Below are positions 44,501 to 57,903 of a stretch of DNA of 64,000 nucleotides, one piece after another. The translations under genes were made by a program, and so were the position numbers. The notes under the pieces are model-generated. The model saw only the letters and a program-made list of their open reading frames with translations. It made no database searches and was not told where the DNA came from. The stretch's first letter is position 1, and each line of letters begins with the position of its first letter. Origin of the DNA: Gremmenia infestans (Eukaryota > Ascomycota > Leotiomycetes > Helotiales > Hamatocanthoscyphaceae); assembly GCA_032629725.1 (NCBI GenBank), contig JAFEVB010000002.1, positions 3,844,001 through 3,908,000 of the forward strand, given 5' to 3'.

Positions 44501-45466
44501 CGACCAGTCTCAGTCTCAGCCTCTTGCGGACCTCTCATGTCTTGCCACGTCTTGGAAGGGTGGAGACGGGACGAAGGTCAGCCTATGCACATCAGTTACT
44601 CTCCGATGTAACCAAGCACATTGATCGTCTGTCTGTCTTCCTTTGCTGAGAGAAAACCAACGATAGAGGCCGGTGAGCTGAGTTGAAGGGAAATTGGTGT
44701 ATATGATACTAAAAACTAGGCACTATCTATCCGGTTCCTCCTACCATTTGTTTCCTTCCATTTTCCCCATCCATGCCATCAGTTGCTACTATATAGCTAA
44801 AGAGAAAAATCGACACCCTAAAATTATATATGTATTGCAGAAGAAAAGAAATAAGTGCCGCCGGGACAAACAACGCTTTTCAAATCGGGGGTATAGTTCT
44901 TTTTGAGAGTTGATAAACAAGTGAAAGGAAACAATAAAAGAGATCTGATGTCTTTCCCGCACCGCACCCAATGCGATGCAGATTGATTGATGACCCCCTA
45001 GCCTGTGTATATACCTCCAAGCAATCTACCCATATTTCCGATTTCGCCAGCATATGCTTGCATTCATTACCTGCCAATCCTGCCGTTCCATGGCTATTCC
45101 ATCCAGTACATAAGAAATCAAACAGTGTCATTATTCCTAGGTCGTTGCCGAGCTGAGTGTAGAAGAATATTAGAGTGTGGGTGTTCGTAAGCGCGATCCA
45201 GTCGCGTGTGAAAGGGGGTGAAGAATAGGAGATGTTGTCGTGTGTGTGTATGTATGTAGGTTCTATAGATATGAAATGGGTTCGGGTGTTTCTCGTTCGA
45301 ATTGTCGTGCGGTGGTGAGGTTTAGGTGTGGATTTCGGGTGTGGAGGAAAATGTCCGTGCGAATTCGAGACATTCAGGAACATCTGAAATGTCCTTGTGC
45401 TGCTTTGAGCTAATATCCTGTGTCCCCAAGATCAGAAGCTGGTGCTTCTGCTGGAGACACTGAATG

Positions 45467-46427
45467 CTATAACTCGCTAGCTTTCTCTTTACAAGCAGCA
45501 GATGTGAAGCCCGTGCCTACTTTCTGTGCTACAATGCGCCACTTCTCTTGTTCGTAGTCATGAAGGGCCGTCCGAAGTTTTTGAATCTAGTCCGTGTGTT
45601 AAAAACTTGCAAATAAAATTTAGGGTGTTTCAACTTACCGTCTCCTCGGTCCATTGGGTCGTTTTGGCCTTCAACTTCGTACAATAACGGACCTGCAATG
45701 TCCCAGAAGATCGGCCTGGGAAAAATTCCGCAATTTGTTTCCAGGTCAAGTTCTTGTTCTCCTTTAGATCCACAAGCAGTTGATCATCCTCTGGTGTGAA
45801 TTTCAGCTTAGGCCCGCGAGGTCTTGGAGCAGGGTCAGGCATTCCCGCTACTCCAACAACACTAGGTGCTCCACCACTTTGAGACATCATACTCGAATTT
45901 GGATCATCAGAACGTTGTCGCTTCGGTTGATGCGCTGAAGGTGGTAGTGGATGGCTGTGGTATGATTGTACGGACGAACTAGGATAATCCACCATCGACG
46001 GCGGTTGCATATGAGGAGGTAGACCCGGTATAGCGCTGCCTCCCATCTGCGGTTCCATTGGCAAACCACTCATATCCAACTCCTCATCATCCCGCGACCT
46101 TTTTGTGCCAGACGCCGGCTGCATCTGGCGCGGATACATCAGCCCTTGCCCACCACCAAATTGAGGGGACTGGTGGTGGGCCATGCCGCCCTGGGGATGT
46201 GGGCCAGTATACACTTGGTGTTGAGGTTGATGATGGGGCGGCGGCTGCTGCTGTTGAGGATGTTGTTGTGGATGCGCTCCAAAGTGTTCGTGAGTACTGA
46301 GACCTGGACCGCCACCGTGCTGTATATCTTGGACATGCGATCCGAAAACGCGCTCCTCAGGATGAGGTTCGGATTGAGCAGCATAGTCGATATATGGATT
46401 TGCATCGTGGCCCGGTCTATACGACAT
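45467..46427 (-). CDS. Two-repeat Myb/SANT-type DNA-binding protein
   Basis: A 302-residue protein in two exons on the minus strand, 46427..45639 and 45586..45467, with intron 45587-45638 (donor GTAAGT, CTAG acceptor). The N-terminal two thirds is low complexity, rich in His, Gln, Pro and Gly. The C-terminal third carries a Myb-like repeat (LKFTPEDDQLLVDLKENKNLTWKQIAEFF, then GRSSGTLQVRY). A second, shorter repeat is completed by the small last exon: TQWTEET joined to IQKLRTALHDYEQEKWRIVA and TSAACKEKA. This resembles fungal Myb_DNA-bind_6-type proteins and suggests a nuclear regulator; the target is unknown. A basic PKRQR stretch could act as a nuclear signal. The longer open frame upstream starts only at a non-ATG codon, so ATG 46427 was chosen. 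Confidence 0.85.
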
Positions 46428-48951
46428 GCAGGCATAGGGCTTCCGCCACAGCTCACTGCTCTCGCAGGTCGCCGGGGGCAGGACTACTACGTGCTGGATC
46501 ACTGCTGGGTCGCGTTATGTTTTCAGAAGGCTCGTAGATTGAGGTCGCTTGTTTGTTGTTAGGTGCAAATGTGACTGTGCGCGTTTCGAATGGGTATATG
46601 TGGGATATTAAGACCTGGTTCTAGTAGAGCGGCCGAGTAACGCATTTGATAGGAACGGATGAGAGTAGGAGAGTAAAAGATTCAAGCTTCTTTCAGTGAG
46701 GGACTCTGGCCCGCAATCTTGCGGTAAAGTGGATAATGGGAATTAAGGAATAAACAGATCAAAATCCAGGCCAGCAAGAAGGAGGAGGAGGAGGGCAGGC
46801 CTTTGCTTTATTTCGATCTATCGTCTGATCTTTTGAGTTCAACAGGCATTGATAGGCATTGATACCAGCGATGTACTATGTGTAGCTCAGTAATTAAAGG
46901 CACAGACGTGTCTTGATAGGCAATCCAGGCACACCATTGATTCGTCATGGACGAGACGTAGAGTGTTGAGGAGCCAAGGTGGTGAGTGAGTGATGCATGA
47001 AGACAAGAAGCATCAACTTCCTCGATCAATGCACTCGAGAAGCGGCCTAATCGAGCGCTGGACAAGGAAATCCCGAACCCGGCAGGCAGCATGCAGCATG
47101 CACCGAACATTTGACAGTCAAGGATATTGCAGGAGGCGGTTCAATAGTCAGTCAGTCAGTCAGTCAGTCGGCCAAAGTATTCCGTACCGTAGCCAACTCC
47201 ACTCGCATGAGATCTGGAAGACTGCATGGAAGCATTTTTGAAGCTTTGGCGAATACTGAAACCAGCCTGGGTCAGCCTGCACTGGACAGCGCCAACAGGG
47301 AGGGTATTTCTGGAAGCATGGCATGGTTGTCATGGTTGAGCGGCGGGGATGTTGGGATGTGTGTGGTGAGGGTAGGGGTTATAGGGCCGGGGGAGGGGAG
47401 GGGCAAGGATGCTTGTGCCACAGACAGGGCCGACGACCCTAACCAACAGCACAGACATAATAATACAGTACTTTGTAAAGGCTTGGAACCGAGAAACTCT
47501 TCACTTCGGCCTGTTAATGCGTATGGGTAAAAATAGCAATATGCGCTTCCTGATTGGTCAAAGCAGCGCGCTGCCGGTATCGTGGGAGATGAACAGCAAT
47601 GCAGACAATAGACGAATGACGAAAAGAAAGAATAATATCAAGTGCAAATATAAATGAAATTGCTCTGCCGAGCCAAAAGTCCGATGTGGAATCCTTTGAG
47701 CCCCAAAATAGCTAGACAGCATATACTTGTATATTAATCTCATGTAGACTCGGAAAAAGACCACGTCAGAGGGGCTGAAGGTGCTCAAAAAGACGACTCA
47801 TCGCATCTTCTATTAGATGTCAGATCGCTGATCATCGTTAACATCAGCCGCAAGATCAAAATTTGGACACTTCCCTGTTGCTTCCCTATGCTGATTGTGG
47901 ATGCCAATAATTGTTCGTCTTATTACATTTCAATGCTTTCTGCTGGTACCGAGGGTGGTCGGGGGAGGGGAGAAGAGAGTGACCGACGGACGGGTAGAGT
48001 CTATGGTCACACACGTAATTCCCGTAAGGCGTAGGGGATCGTGACCCAGGGAAAGTAAAGAGATGGTAATAATAAGATGCTCGATTAACAAGGAAACCCC
48101 AGCACGAAGTACCTGCAGCGCGTCTCTTAGCTAGAGAAGTACCCCGGAGCCGTGGGGTACATACAGTAACTGCAAGTTGCAACGGGTAGAAGTGGCGTTC
48201 CTTACTGGTAGAAGTTTGCTCATGAGAGTTTCACTGTAAATGGTTGCAAAGGAAAGAAAAGGTCAAAGAATCAAAATTGTCATGGTATGTATGTATGGTA
48301 TTCTTATTAGCAATATTCCCAATTAGGATGTCTACGCACCACTACCCGCTGTGTACCCGCTATGCAGCTCTTACCCTCCGGCCTGCTGTAGGCCTGCTGT
48401 AGCGAAGCTGCAGACAGTCGTTCCTGCATAAGAACCCCTTAGGTAAGACACAGTAACCTCGTCACCTCAGGAGAAAATAAGTATCCCAAATATGATGGTC
48501 AATATATTTATTTTTTGCACCTAGAACCTAACTCGATAGCCTCATGCAGCGTGGCACATCTTGACCAGCGTGTCGGTGAACCTGCCTGGGACTACTATGT
48601 AATTATTCACCCAACGCAGTACCGTCCCGTCGTACATGACCGGTTGCATGAGAGACATTGATTCTCCGGCAGGTCTCAATTCCCTGGTTACGGGGCATCT
48701 GTTGGTGGACATATATGAGAAGTAGTGCGAGCGCCGATCATGTAGCCACGCAGACGTCAGTGAGGCATTGGACTATGGAAATATATTTTTCTTATACAGG
48801 TTGTTACATTACACGCCTCCGATCAAACGCCCGCTACCAAGTGGTACAATTTTCAGATAATTAACCACGCAGAACACCCTTCCCTTGCAATCTCCCCGAT
48901 CAATCTGCGATCCAGCCAGAAAACCACGCTGCACACCGCATAGAGCATCCT
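46428..48951. other. 2.5-kb intergenic region
   Basis: It lies between the Myb-gene start and the PRP8 stop, both on the minus strand. It contains a (CAGT)n run at about 47149-47170 and short GTAT runs near 48283-48296. No gene or RNA is supported. Confidence 0.6.
47149..47170. repeat. (CAGT)n microsatellite
   Basis: Five tandem CAGT units are visible. A similar run lies near 43638-43658. Confidence 0.85.
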
Positions 48952-51900
48952 TTATGCAAAATTATCATCTCGGTCAGCCCAAAGATCCTCTAATTGGGCA
49001 AAATTCTGGAAATGGAGAGGTCGGTGCTGGTCATTGTAGAACGGCAGTGGCGTGTCGATCTTAACATGAATTGGCTTCTTCTCGATTCCTCCAAACGTGC
49101 TTCCCATGAAGCTATAGTTCCAGGAGTTATTCTCGGGAACTAGGAAATATCCGCGAATCTTGTCGCTTAGTAGAAGCTGGCACTTCTCCCCCATACTCGT
49201 GCTGAACCCTTGAGGCTGATCGCTTCCCATGTCCTTGTTTTCTGCACCCCATTTGTATCCTTGAGGTGTTAGAGCCCATGATGCGAGAGACACGCTTCCA
49301 GGAGTAAAAGAAACTGTCATTGAAATGGTCTTGTTGTTCCATGAGCTGTGTGCATTCATTAGACGTGAGTGCTGGGTGACATCCATCGCGGTCATGTATG
49401 GCGGTTCATTTCCAGAGACGGTATGGATTATTCCGAGGGGTTCCAACTTATCCAGGTACTCGTGTTGTGGCAATTGCTGAGGCAGTTGGATATCGCGTGT
49501 GCTTCCGATTTGAGGAACCATGACTATACATCGGATTTCTTTGACTTGATCGTTATCCGGAGGCGACGACCCATACAAGTACCCGGCTACTTGCACACGA
49601 AGATCTGCAATTGTGATGAATCGCTTGAGAATGTTCTTCGGCATGATGTAGGTGAAATGATCATCTTCTTTGATGTCATCCGACGAGATGTAGATGTTAT
49701 TCGCTCGTGTCCGAAGATTCGAGGTTGCGATTGCCCTGGTTCTCCATTCGGTCTTGGATGCAAACGTCTGTTGCTCGAACTGAGAGGTTGTGGTCACAAT
49801 GATGTCTTCGCCATGGACATTCTGGGTTTTGGTGGTCACAGCAGTCAATTGCTGTTGCTCCTGCTGCTGCTTCTCAATTTCAGCAGCTTGCTGGCGCTGC
49901 ATTGACGGTGCACTTATTTCCATTCCAAGAATGATATCCCGGACTTCGCTGCTGGTCAAACTTGAAGTATTGACATTGTTCTTCTTGCCGTAGTCATTCA
50001 AGATGAGGTCTCGTAATTGTGTTTCAACCTTGATCCAATCATCTTCCGACAGAGATGGCCAGATGTGATGATCTTGAGTGATGACTGTCTTGTCGGGTCG
50101 CAGAAGCAACTTTGTTCTATCCTGGTTCACATGAAGAGCCCGCAGAATCAAGATGAGACGAGAGAAGGCCGTGTAAGACGAAATGGACTTCAACCATTCA
50201 TCATAAAGATTGAACAGTACCATTTGGGGTTCAGTGGCTCGTAGAATCATATCACCCAGTTTCTCAACTTTCATAGCAGCCTGGAAAGGTAGCTGAAGCT
50301 CAGATGCACGAATCGATATGTTCGGGAAATCAAGTAAATGGACTTCGAGAGGATCGAGAAGACCTTTACGGGTCACAATCAGTTGCTTAGGTTGCTCCTC
50401 AATTGGCAGTGATCGAATCAGAGCAGCGACCTCTTCAGCGGTCTTCCATTTAGCCAATTGTCCTAGACGCTTCTGGCCAGCCCAGACACTAGTGTGAATG
50501 ATTTTCAGGAACAGCTGACCAGTCCGAGGGTTGAATATGAAAATGGCGCCATTGATGGGTTTGGTGGTCAAATTGCCCTCGAATGTCTTATGGATCGTAA
50601 CACGATAGACATTGGTATCGTCAATGAACAATTGGATTTGATTGCTGAAAAGCTCCGAGTAATTTTGAGAGTTCAGAAATTCTTGGTTGCTCTCAGAAGC
50701 ATACAGCTGAAGACCCTTGCGGATACGCTCTCTGAGGACATATAGAGCAGGGTTTGCCTTCATAATCTTGGCCATAGCTTGCTGGATGAGCGTTTTCAGA
50801 CCGGGGAAATACTGACCATAGGCCGAATAAAGATTGTAAGCAAGATCAATACCAATCATGAGACCGGTAGCAGACGGGTAGATACTCATGCTGTCGGTAG
50901 TGTAGTCAAGATATTTGGCCCGCACGTATCGTTCTATGTCATGAGAATCGTAGTCGCCATAACGCAGCTGGACATCCACCCAGAACTTGTTCGTCGTGGT
51001 AGGCTCAATCACATCTTTGGTATCGAATAGGATTGAAGGTCGTGTCACGTTCCACTTGTGACTTGCGAATAACAAAATATCCGCACAGGAGCTATTCATC
51101 TTGTACGACTTTCTGGGATGGATGGTTTCTTTTTGAACAGTCTCAATGCCTAATTGCTCGAGTTCTAACAAAAGAAATCAGTATCACTTCTGTAGAGATC
51201 GAGCGGGAAACGAACCTTGATCGAGCACTTGACAAATATCCATGACGACAGACTCATGGATCTTTTGCCACAGATGAGCTCTGAAAATTTGAATGAGAGA
51301 AATCTTCAAAGTCGGGATCTTGCCATGCAAGAAGATTCCAGTCAGATCCAACTGAACCTGGAAACCAACATAAACATTGGCCCTGTTTATAGTAGGCGAC
51401 CACCAGAGGGTGAAACGACGATTCGGAATCTGGTTGAGACCGGATCTTTGGGCGTTGGTCAGCTTCTTGAATTTCATCGACTCCTCGAAACCTGGATGAT
51501 AAAAGTCAGTTTTTTCTTAAGCGAGAATAATGTCGACATTGTTATAGGACAGGGAATCTTACCTGATGCTTTCTCCCAGAACAAACCCTCCCAGGATGGG
51601 AAAGCGGTAGCTTTAAATAAGGTGTGCTCAAGAATTGTCTCGACTCCCCCCAGCGCTTGTATCACATCTAAGATCATAGAGTTAGTAAACTAGTTACGCC
51701 ACAATTCCAAGAAATTGGCTTACCTGTCCGATAGGCGTTCAAATTCCATAGCTTTCCGTCGTGCCGCTGACTTGTCCACCAGAAGGGATTGCTCTTCATC
51801 AGCTGGTAAGTTTTGAACTCAGTACGTGCTCGGAAGCCCTTGTCAAAACTCAAGGTGCTTCGATCCTTCTGGAACAGGGTATTGATACGAGGTAGACCGC

Positions 51901-54900
51901 GATCCCAACTATCCTCAAGATCTTCAAGTGTGAGTCTTCTGTTTTGCTGATTGGCTTCTTGGCGCTTTTGAGAGTACTCTGTCCACACCCGTTGAGAGTC
52001 GATGAATTCAGCCTCCCAAGGAATAATGTATCTGAAGATATTCGGGATCAATGTGTCCTCATTGTGGCTCATACCAGCTCGGTAATGCGTGACGCCAACA
52101 TCAGTTTGCTTCGACCAACGTTTGTCGCTCGTTGGAATGAGGATGTGGGAGCCAGATATCATACCAAGACCTCCAAGTTCCTTCGGGGTGTAGAAGACAG
52201 CAGGCGGAAATCGAGAAGGCATCTTCGAGTTAAGTCCAATCTTGACTCGGGTCTGGATCTTCGTTTCACATTTGACGATAGTATCGAGAAGATTGACGGT
52301 TGAAACAGCTGCTTCACGATAATACGTAAACAATGCAATCAAACTCGTGTTCCATTTGTTGGCAATCTTGGTGAAGGTGGTGGAGCCCGAGGACATCAAA
52401 ATTTGGCGAATACGATTGTTGAACTTTGCAATATCCTCCTCCGTAACTTGAAGGAAAGCATGAGCTGTTCTCTCCTTGCTTGTGTTATCAACTAAAGACC
52501 AGACACTGTCCTTCACCGGAAATTCGTCGTTCTGATTGCGAATCTTTGGTAAAATCCGAACTTCAAAGCCGCACATGGCGAACAACAGATTCGGATTGTC
52601 TCTGCTGTACACGCTCGAGAAGGTATCGTCCCATTCAATCGTAGTAACAGATCTTGGCAACCGATTCTTCAAGTCCCAGAACACAGCGCGGCCAAGGTTG
52701 ACATCGTGTCTCATGAGGCGCATACGCGAATCTCGTGGCCAGCACTTCTTATTCTTGTAACCAATGACATTCTCGAAGTTGGGATCCGGCTGTTCAGTGA
52801 GGAAACGTTGGATTAGATCACGAGACTCGTCGGCAGTAAATCGGAAGAAGACCCAGATGCGATCAATATATCTGGTATATAATCTGATAGGATGTCTTGT
52901 CTCTGTCTCGCGATCTCGGAACTGCAAGAAGTCATTGGGACTTTGCGGTGGGCCAGCAATCTCGCTGGCACGTTGCAGACCAAGAAGCAGCAGGTCAAGA
53001 ACAAGGCCATAGTATTGGAAGACGAAGGCAGAGAATTGAAGACCACGGATCATACCATAACTATTGACGTGGTTCATGTCTTTGTATGTCAACTGAACAT
53101 TGTTCTTCGATGAGATATAATCAGCAAGATTGTGATCCATGATGAGTCTAAGCAGTCGGTTGAGGAGTGTAAGATCGATTTTTTCGTAAACTTTTGATAG
53201 TTGCGTCTCGATCATAACGTTACACTCTCCATCGGCAGATTCCCAAACTTTGTCGAGGTTGTTGATACCTTGTGCCCACTTGTACGTAAGCAATGGAGGG
53301 ACTTCTGAATCAGAGGGCTTGATCCACGCGGGGAAGAGGTGGCGCTGATCTGCTTGATACCACAAATACTGATCCAGATAGGCATCACTGATTTTTTCGA
53401 CTGGTTCAATGTCATAGACCGGATTGATCGTGCTGTAGTTGTCATTCATATCAATGCCAACTTCCTTGAAGGCTCTTTGGGTAAGAAGGAAACGTTTAAT
53501 TCTCTCAAGTGTTGTTCCAGGGCTGTCGTATGCCTGTTCAATCAACGCCAATTCCTCACGCTGGCTCTGATTCAGTCTGCCTTTTACTGAGTACGCCTCT
53601 CGAAGTCGCTCAAGAGCGAGAATCAGAATCTTCGTGTCATGCTTGTATGAGACGCTAGGAAAGGGGATAGGTGAGAATTTTCGAGACTCGAGCCAGTGCA
53701 CAGTAGTGGTGTATATAGCCACAGCTTCCTCGGAAGAGACATATGGACCATCCTTCATGTAATTATGTTGTCGTTCTTGCTCTGCCTTCAGCCAGAGCCG
53801 GGTAAGGCGACCTAAATTCTTCTTCGCAACGGTCTTGTCAACAGTTGCACCTCGCCGAATGCGCTCTCTGTTGTAATGAGCCACAGAAATCCACCAATCG
53901 GCCTTGCTCTTGACATAACGAAGGATGATGTTCTCGATGGGCGCTGGCAGACCGGGTACCTTCCAAGGAATGTTACTCTTCCAACATCTCCAGGCTTCGG
54001 AAAGATGCTGCAGGACAGTGTTGACTTTGTTCTGCTTGATTCCCTCTGGCATCATGTCCATCAAATCAGCCATGACAGAGGCACGGAGCTCAAGATCATA
54101 ATGAGACTCCACACGTTGCTTCGTGACTGTCTTCGCAACCCCCTTGCTATGTCTGCCCTCGAATTGTCTTGACAAAAGATTTCCCAACCATCGCTCAAGT
54201 AGAGGAATGATACCTCGCATGAAAAACAACCAGACTCTCCAAGCTGGAGCCCAGAATCCACACCCAGGGCCTTTGCCTACTGGACCAGAGTTGAATCGAT
54301 AGTAGATCAGATGCTTCAAGTCTTTGCACGAGCGGATTTGATGCATGAGCTTGTACTTGTAACGATACATTCCCGTAAGCTGACCAACGTGGTTGAAGGC
54401 GTATAAGATGCCATCAGCGAGTTGGAAGGCATCAATATTGCCAAGTCTGTATTGAACCTGTGCGTCAACAATCAATTTTGTCAATTTCAGAATCTCACGC
54501 ATGAGATGAAAAGCATTGCCAAAACGTGACTTTTTCCTCTCCTTGGTAGTCAACGTCTTTACGGGCTTCAAGTTGAAGTTGTAGTCAAGATGTAGATATG
54601 TGAGGTTCTTGCGATGGATGAGGAGGTTGAGCATGTTGAAACCTTGACGGCAGACTTGGAGGCCAGCCTCAACCCAGTCTATGCTTGTTTGCTGGAAAAA
54701 CTTTGTCTGTTTCAAAGACTTCATCAAGCTTTGCTTATTCTGAGACTTTGGCTTCCTCTTGTGGAGCTCGTTCAAGACGAACGTCTTCAGAAGTTTTTGA
54801 TACGACACACGGACCTTGACGGGTTGCTCTCGAGAGACGTGTTCAAGATACCATTGTTTGACCAGGGGAACATCCTGGGCTCGAACCATACGGCCTGAGC

Positions 54901-56221
54901 GCCTATCGAAGGGAAATGGAGCCCACCACAGCGCAATAGCAGAAGTAGTGTCATCTGTGTAAACTTCCTCGTCCGCAAAGAAAGGTTCAACTTCAGCAGG
55001 AAGTTCGAATGCATCAGCTTCCGGCTCTTCATTGCTGCCATGCCCAAATATCTCATCTTCGTGGCTGACCGTTATGTTTTGTGGTGCGACCGATCTTGAC
55101 GAGATAGGATTGATTGCAGGATCGAAGTAGAAAGCTGGCAGACTGGGGTCTTCAGCACGAATATATACCACCTGTGGGTGTGAATACCAAGACAGCTTTA
55201 CGCTGCGTGGAAGGGAATTGTACAAGAATGGAAAAGCGACTCGGTACTCGGTTCGAATGGGAGCGCGGAAAATAATACGGTCAATGGCGTTGAACTCGCC
55301 GAAGTCCTCGTCGTTGGGATCAACATCTTTGTATAACGGCTCGAATCTTGGACCTCCTGGAACTGCCAAATTCAAAGCCTTGGCTGTGAGGAAACTGTTG
55401 AGGTCGAACATATGGAAGTAGTTCTTGTCCACCAGGTCACTCAGCAGTTGGTGACTAAGTCGATAGAGCGTCGCCATCTGCGGCAGTGAGAGGTTCCATT
55501 CTTTATAACTTGGTCCGTTGACATGAGGTGTATCCAGAAGGGGCCTGTTTTCATAGAACCACTCATATACTGCTCCATCTTCCGTATCGTCCAGCTCCAT
55601 CTGAATTGGTTCTAATGGCTCGACGTCTTCGATGTTCTCTGACCAAGATAGAGGCGGCTCTTCGTCGTCGAAAGGGGGGAATCGCATCCGCTTGAAATGT
55701 CTTCGATCGCTCTTCTCCCTCCTCATGCATACCCACATCGTAGCCCATTGTGCGTGGAAAACAGGTTCGATGACTCTCGGAGTCTCGTTAACCAAAGTTA
55801 GGCATCCGTTGACGTGGTAGAGGACCTTGACCTCCCTCGCCGACTCCCAAGGCATGGGCATATTTTCTAATAGTTTCATAACGGCGTGAGGCATGAATTT
55901 CAGCGCACCAAGGTAACTTCTCTTGTCGCTGCTGAACTTCTTCTGTGAAACATCTCCAATATCCTTCACAATCTTTCGTAGATGCGCGGGAGGCATATCA
56001 GCCTTCTGCGTCTCGACGAACCCTCCCTTCCGCTTCTCTCCAAATCGATTTCGTTGCGATCGTAACCATTCTTTCTTCTTCTGCGCAAATTTGGCCACCT
56101 GTGGATCTGCTGGAGGTCGATAGCCAGGAGGCGCTGCAGAGGCAGGTGGCGCGCCCAGAGGCAGAGAAGGAGGAGCTGAAGAGCTCCATCCCGGAGGAGG
56201 TGGAGGAGGTATGGACGACAT
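48952..56221 (-). CDS. prp8: Pre-mRNA splicing factor Prp8 (U5 snRNP core)
   Basis: A 2363-residue core spliceosome protein. Exons on the minus strand are 56221..51724, 51667..51563, 51491..51216 and 51164..48952; introns of 51-71 nt cluster near two thirds of the gene. Each junction restores Prp8 sequence: AYRT|DVIQALGGVETILEHTLF, EKASG|FEESMKFKKLTNAQ and CQVLDQ|ELEQLGIETVQKE. Recognised parts are the Pro-rich N-terminus (SSIPPPPPPGW), QKKKEWLRSQRNRFGEKRKGG, the reverse-transcriptase/linker region, the endonuclease-like and RNase H-like domains (SWNIP-type segments and CILEHTLFKATAFPSWEGLFW neighbourhood), and a C-terminal Jab1/MPN domain ending PLPFYNDQHRPLHFQNF. A Gln-rich insert (KQQQEQQQ) sits before the MPN domain. 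The length matches intein-free Prp8. The frame opens upstream of ATG 56221, but only with a non-ATG start. Confidence 0.97.
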
Positions 56222-56506
56222 GGTGATGAATGTCACACACACAGTCTCCCAACTCCTGTTGATGGTTGATGGTGGAGGGGGTTTGAAGATCGAACTTGAG
56301 GCATTGATTTCAAGGCGCAAAAATATGGTCGGTCGCGACTTTCCCGCGCTAACAAGCTAAACCACGCTATTCTGATTACAGCTTAGCACAAGGTTCGGTC
56401 ACGGGCATTCCTTCCTCGCTTAGCCCACAGAGGGCGTCTATCGAAAAGATAAAATTTTCGACATCAAACGCGAGCTTCCCCCACGACGAAGCACAACACC
56501 GCCAAA
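56222..56506. promoter_or_regulatory. 285-bp shared divergent promoter of PRP8 and RPL34
   Basis: The start codons of PRP8 (-) and RPL34 (+) are 285 bp apart and point away from each other. Both 5' UTRs and core promoters must fit within this span or overlap. No TATA box at a clear position was identified. Confidence 0.75.
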
Positions 56507-57149
56507 ATGACGTCCAACAGATTGACATACAGACGCCGCAACCCGTGAGCATTTGCCAATGTGTTAGAAGTTGAGCGCCAGTAAACTGACCGCGAGCAGA
56601 TACAACACCAAGTCGAACAAGGTCCGCGTTGTTAAGACCCCCGGCGGCGAGCTTCGATACCTTCACATTAAGAAGGCTGGTACAGCGCCCAAGTGCGGAG
56701 ATTGCGGAATCAAATTGCCAGGAGTAAGTTCTCAATGCGCATATGCTGGCGGAGGATGTCAAATGGGAAATGGAAACAGGCGAAACCCAGACAGAGCGCA
56801 TAAGTTCACCACAACCAGGGCGCCTATCTACGACGCTTTTGGATGGTTGAATTAGTTGGAACTGGTGGCGTGGCAGGGACTGCGAATTTTGGATCGAATG
56901 ATTTGAAAAATAAAGCTGTTCGAGGCCTGTGACATATGCTAACATTTTTTCTCTTTTCAGATCCCAGCTCTCCGACCTCGCGAATACTCCCAGATCTCCC
57001 GCCCAAAGAAGACCGTCCAGCGTGCCTACGGAGGATCAAGATGTGCCAACTGCGTTCGGGATCGTATTGTGCGGGCTTTCTTGATTGAGGAGCAGAAGAT
57101 TGTCAAGAAGGTGCTCAAGGAGTCTCAAGCACAAACGAAGAAGCGTTAA
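56507..57149 (+). CDS. rpl34: 60S ribosomal protein L34
   Basis: Cytosolic large-subunit ribosomal protein eL34, 116 residues. Exons are 56507..56544, 56600..56723 and 56961..57149. Intron 1 is 55 nt; intron 2 is 237 nt, the longest confirmed here, as is common in ribosomal protein genes. The sequence is unmistakable: RLTYRRRNPYNTKSNKVRVVKTPGG, LRYLHIKKAGTAPKCGDC, then LPGIPALRPREYSQISRPKKTVQRAYGGSRC, ending VRDRIVRAFLIEEQKIVKKVLK. Two CxxC pairs (CGDC and CANC) are present and fit the zinc-binding form of eL34. It shares a short divergent promoter with PRP8. Confidence 0.97.
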
Positions 57150-57903
57150 AGGGTTCTTGATATGGTTTCTTAGGGGTGTTTGATGGCGGGACTTGCAGGA
57201 ATTGGCAGGAATTGGCTGTACCTATCTCAGAGCTTCTATGAATCATGAGATGCAATTGCCTGTGAACCTTCGGGTTTTTCTTCAACAATTACAGCGATCA
57301 ATCAGTGTTGTCTTCCTAATGTGCATTTCATATCTCGGACGACAGAAGCTAGAGACGAAGCTGCACCCATTCTCTTTCGGCCTAGCTTTATTCTCGGAGA
57401 TTCTTACCACAATAGCTGCAGCCAAAACTTGAATTAAGTCGCAAACCAACAAGACGGTATTTGTGGTTCAAAAGCCTCGAAGAGGGCAAGGGCGAAGTAT
57501 TGAGTCCAGGTTGAGACAATCCTGAATATTAAAAATCACTCTTCTAAAAAGGCCATGTTGAAGATGCATAAAAAGTGTAGAACATTATTGCGCAGTCATT
57601 TGTGCCAATCATTGTGATTCTGACAGGACTTATTGCTGAACATGCAGATTATGATTGGAGGAGCATGCCACGCTATAAGACCCCACACCAAAGCAAGGCT
57701 GACCAAATGACCTCCAGCTAAGCCTGATCTCGTGGACCTCTCTACATGTATGAATCCCGAGTCATCATACTGTAAGTCCGCAGAACATGTCTTGAACCTC
57801 GAACACAGTTTCCCGCCTCTTTCTCCTCCCGGGTTCCAACTCGCAGCCCAATTTCTGGAACCCTACTACGCTTTAGTTTTATAAAATTGCTTTATCATTC
57901 ACG
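57150..57903. other. Intergenic region between RPL34 and alkaline phosphatase
   Basis: It contains the RPL34 3' UTR and the alkaline phosphatase promoter. No coding frame is supported. The pyrimidine-rich patch at 57810-57835 is a usual fungal promoter feature. Confidence 0.65.

Larger units (their letters stand above)
40946..45466. other. 4.5-kb gene-poor region with tandem repeats
   Basis: It begins at the COX4 promoter and ends at the Myb-gene stop. Frames at 42321-42608 and 43169-43738 are open but unrecognised and lack conserved features. Repeats include a (CAGT)n run near 43638-43658, a CCCTR tract (43870-43897), two adjacent tandem arrays (44068-44134) and (CAGTA)n (44481-44500). No RNA gene could be supported. 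Confidence 0.6.
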
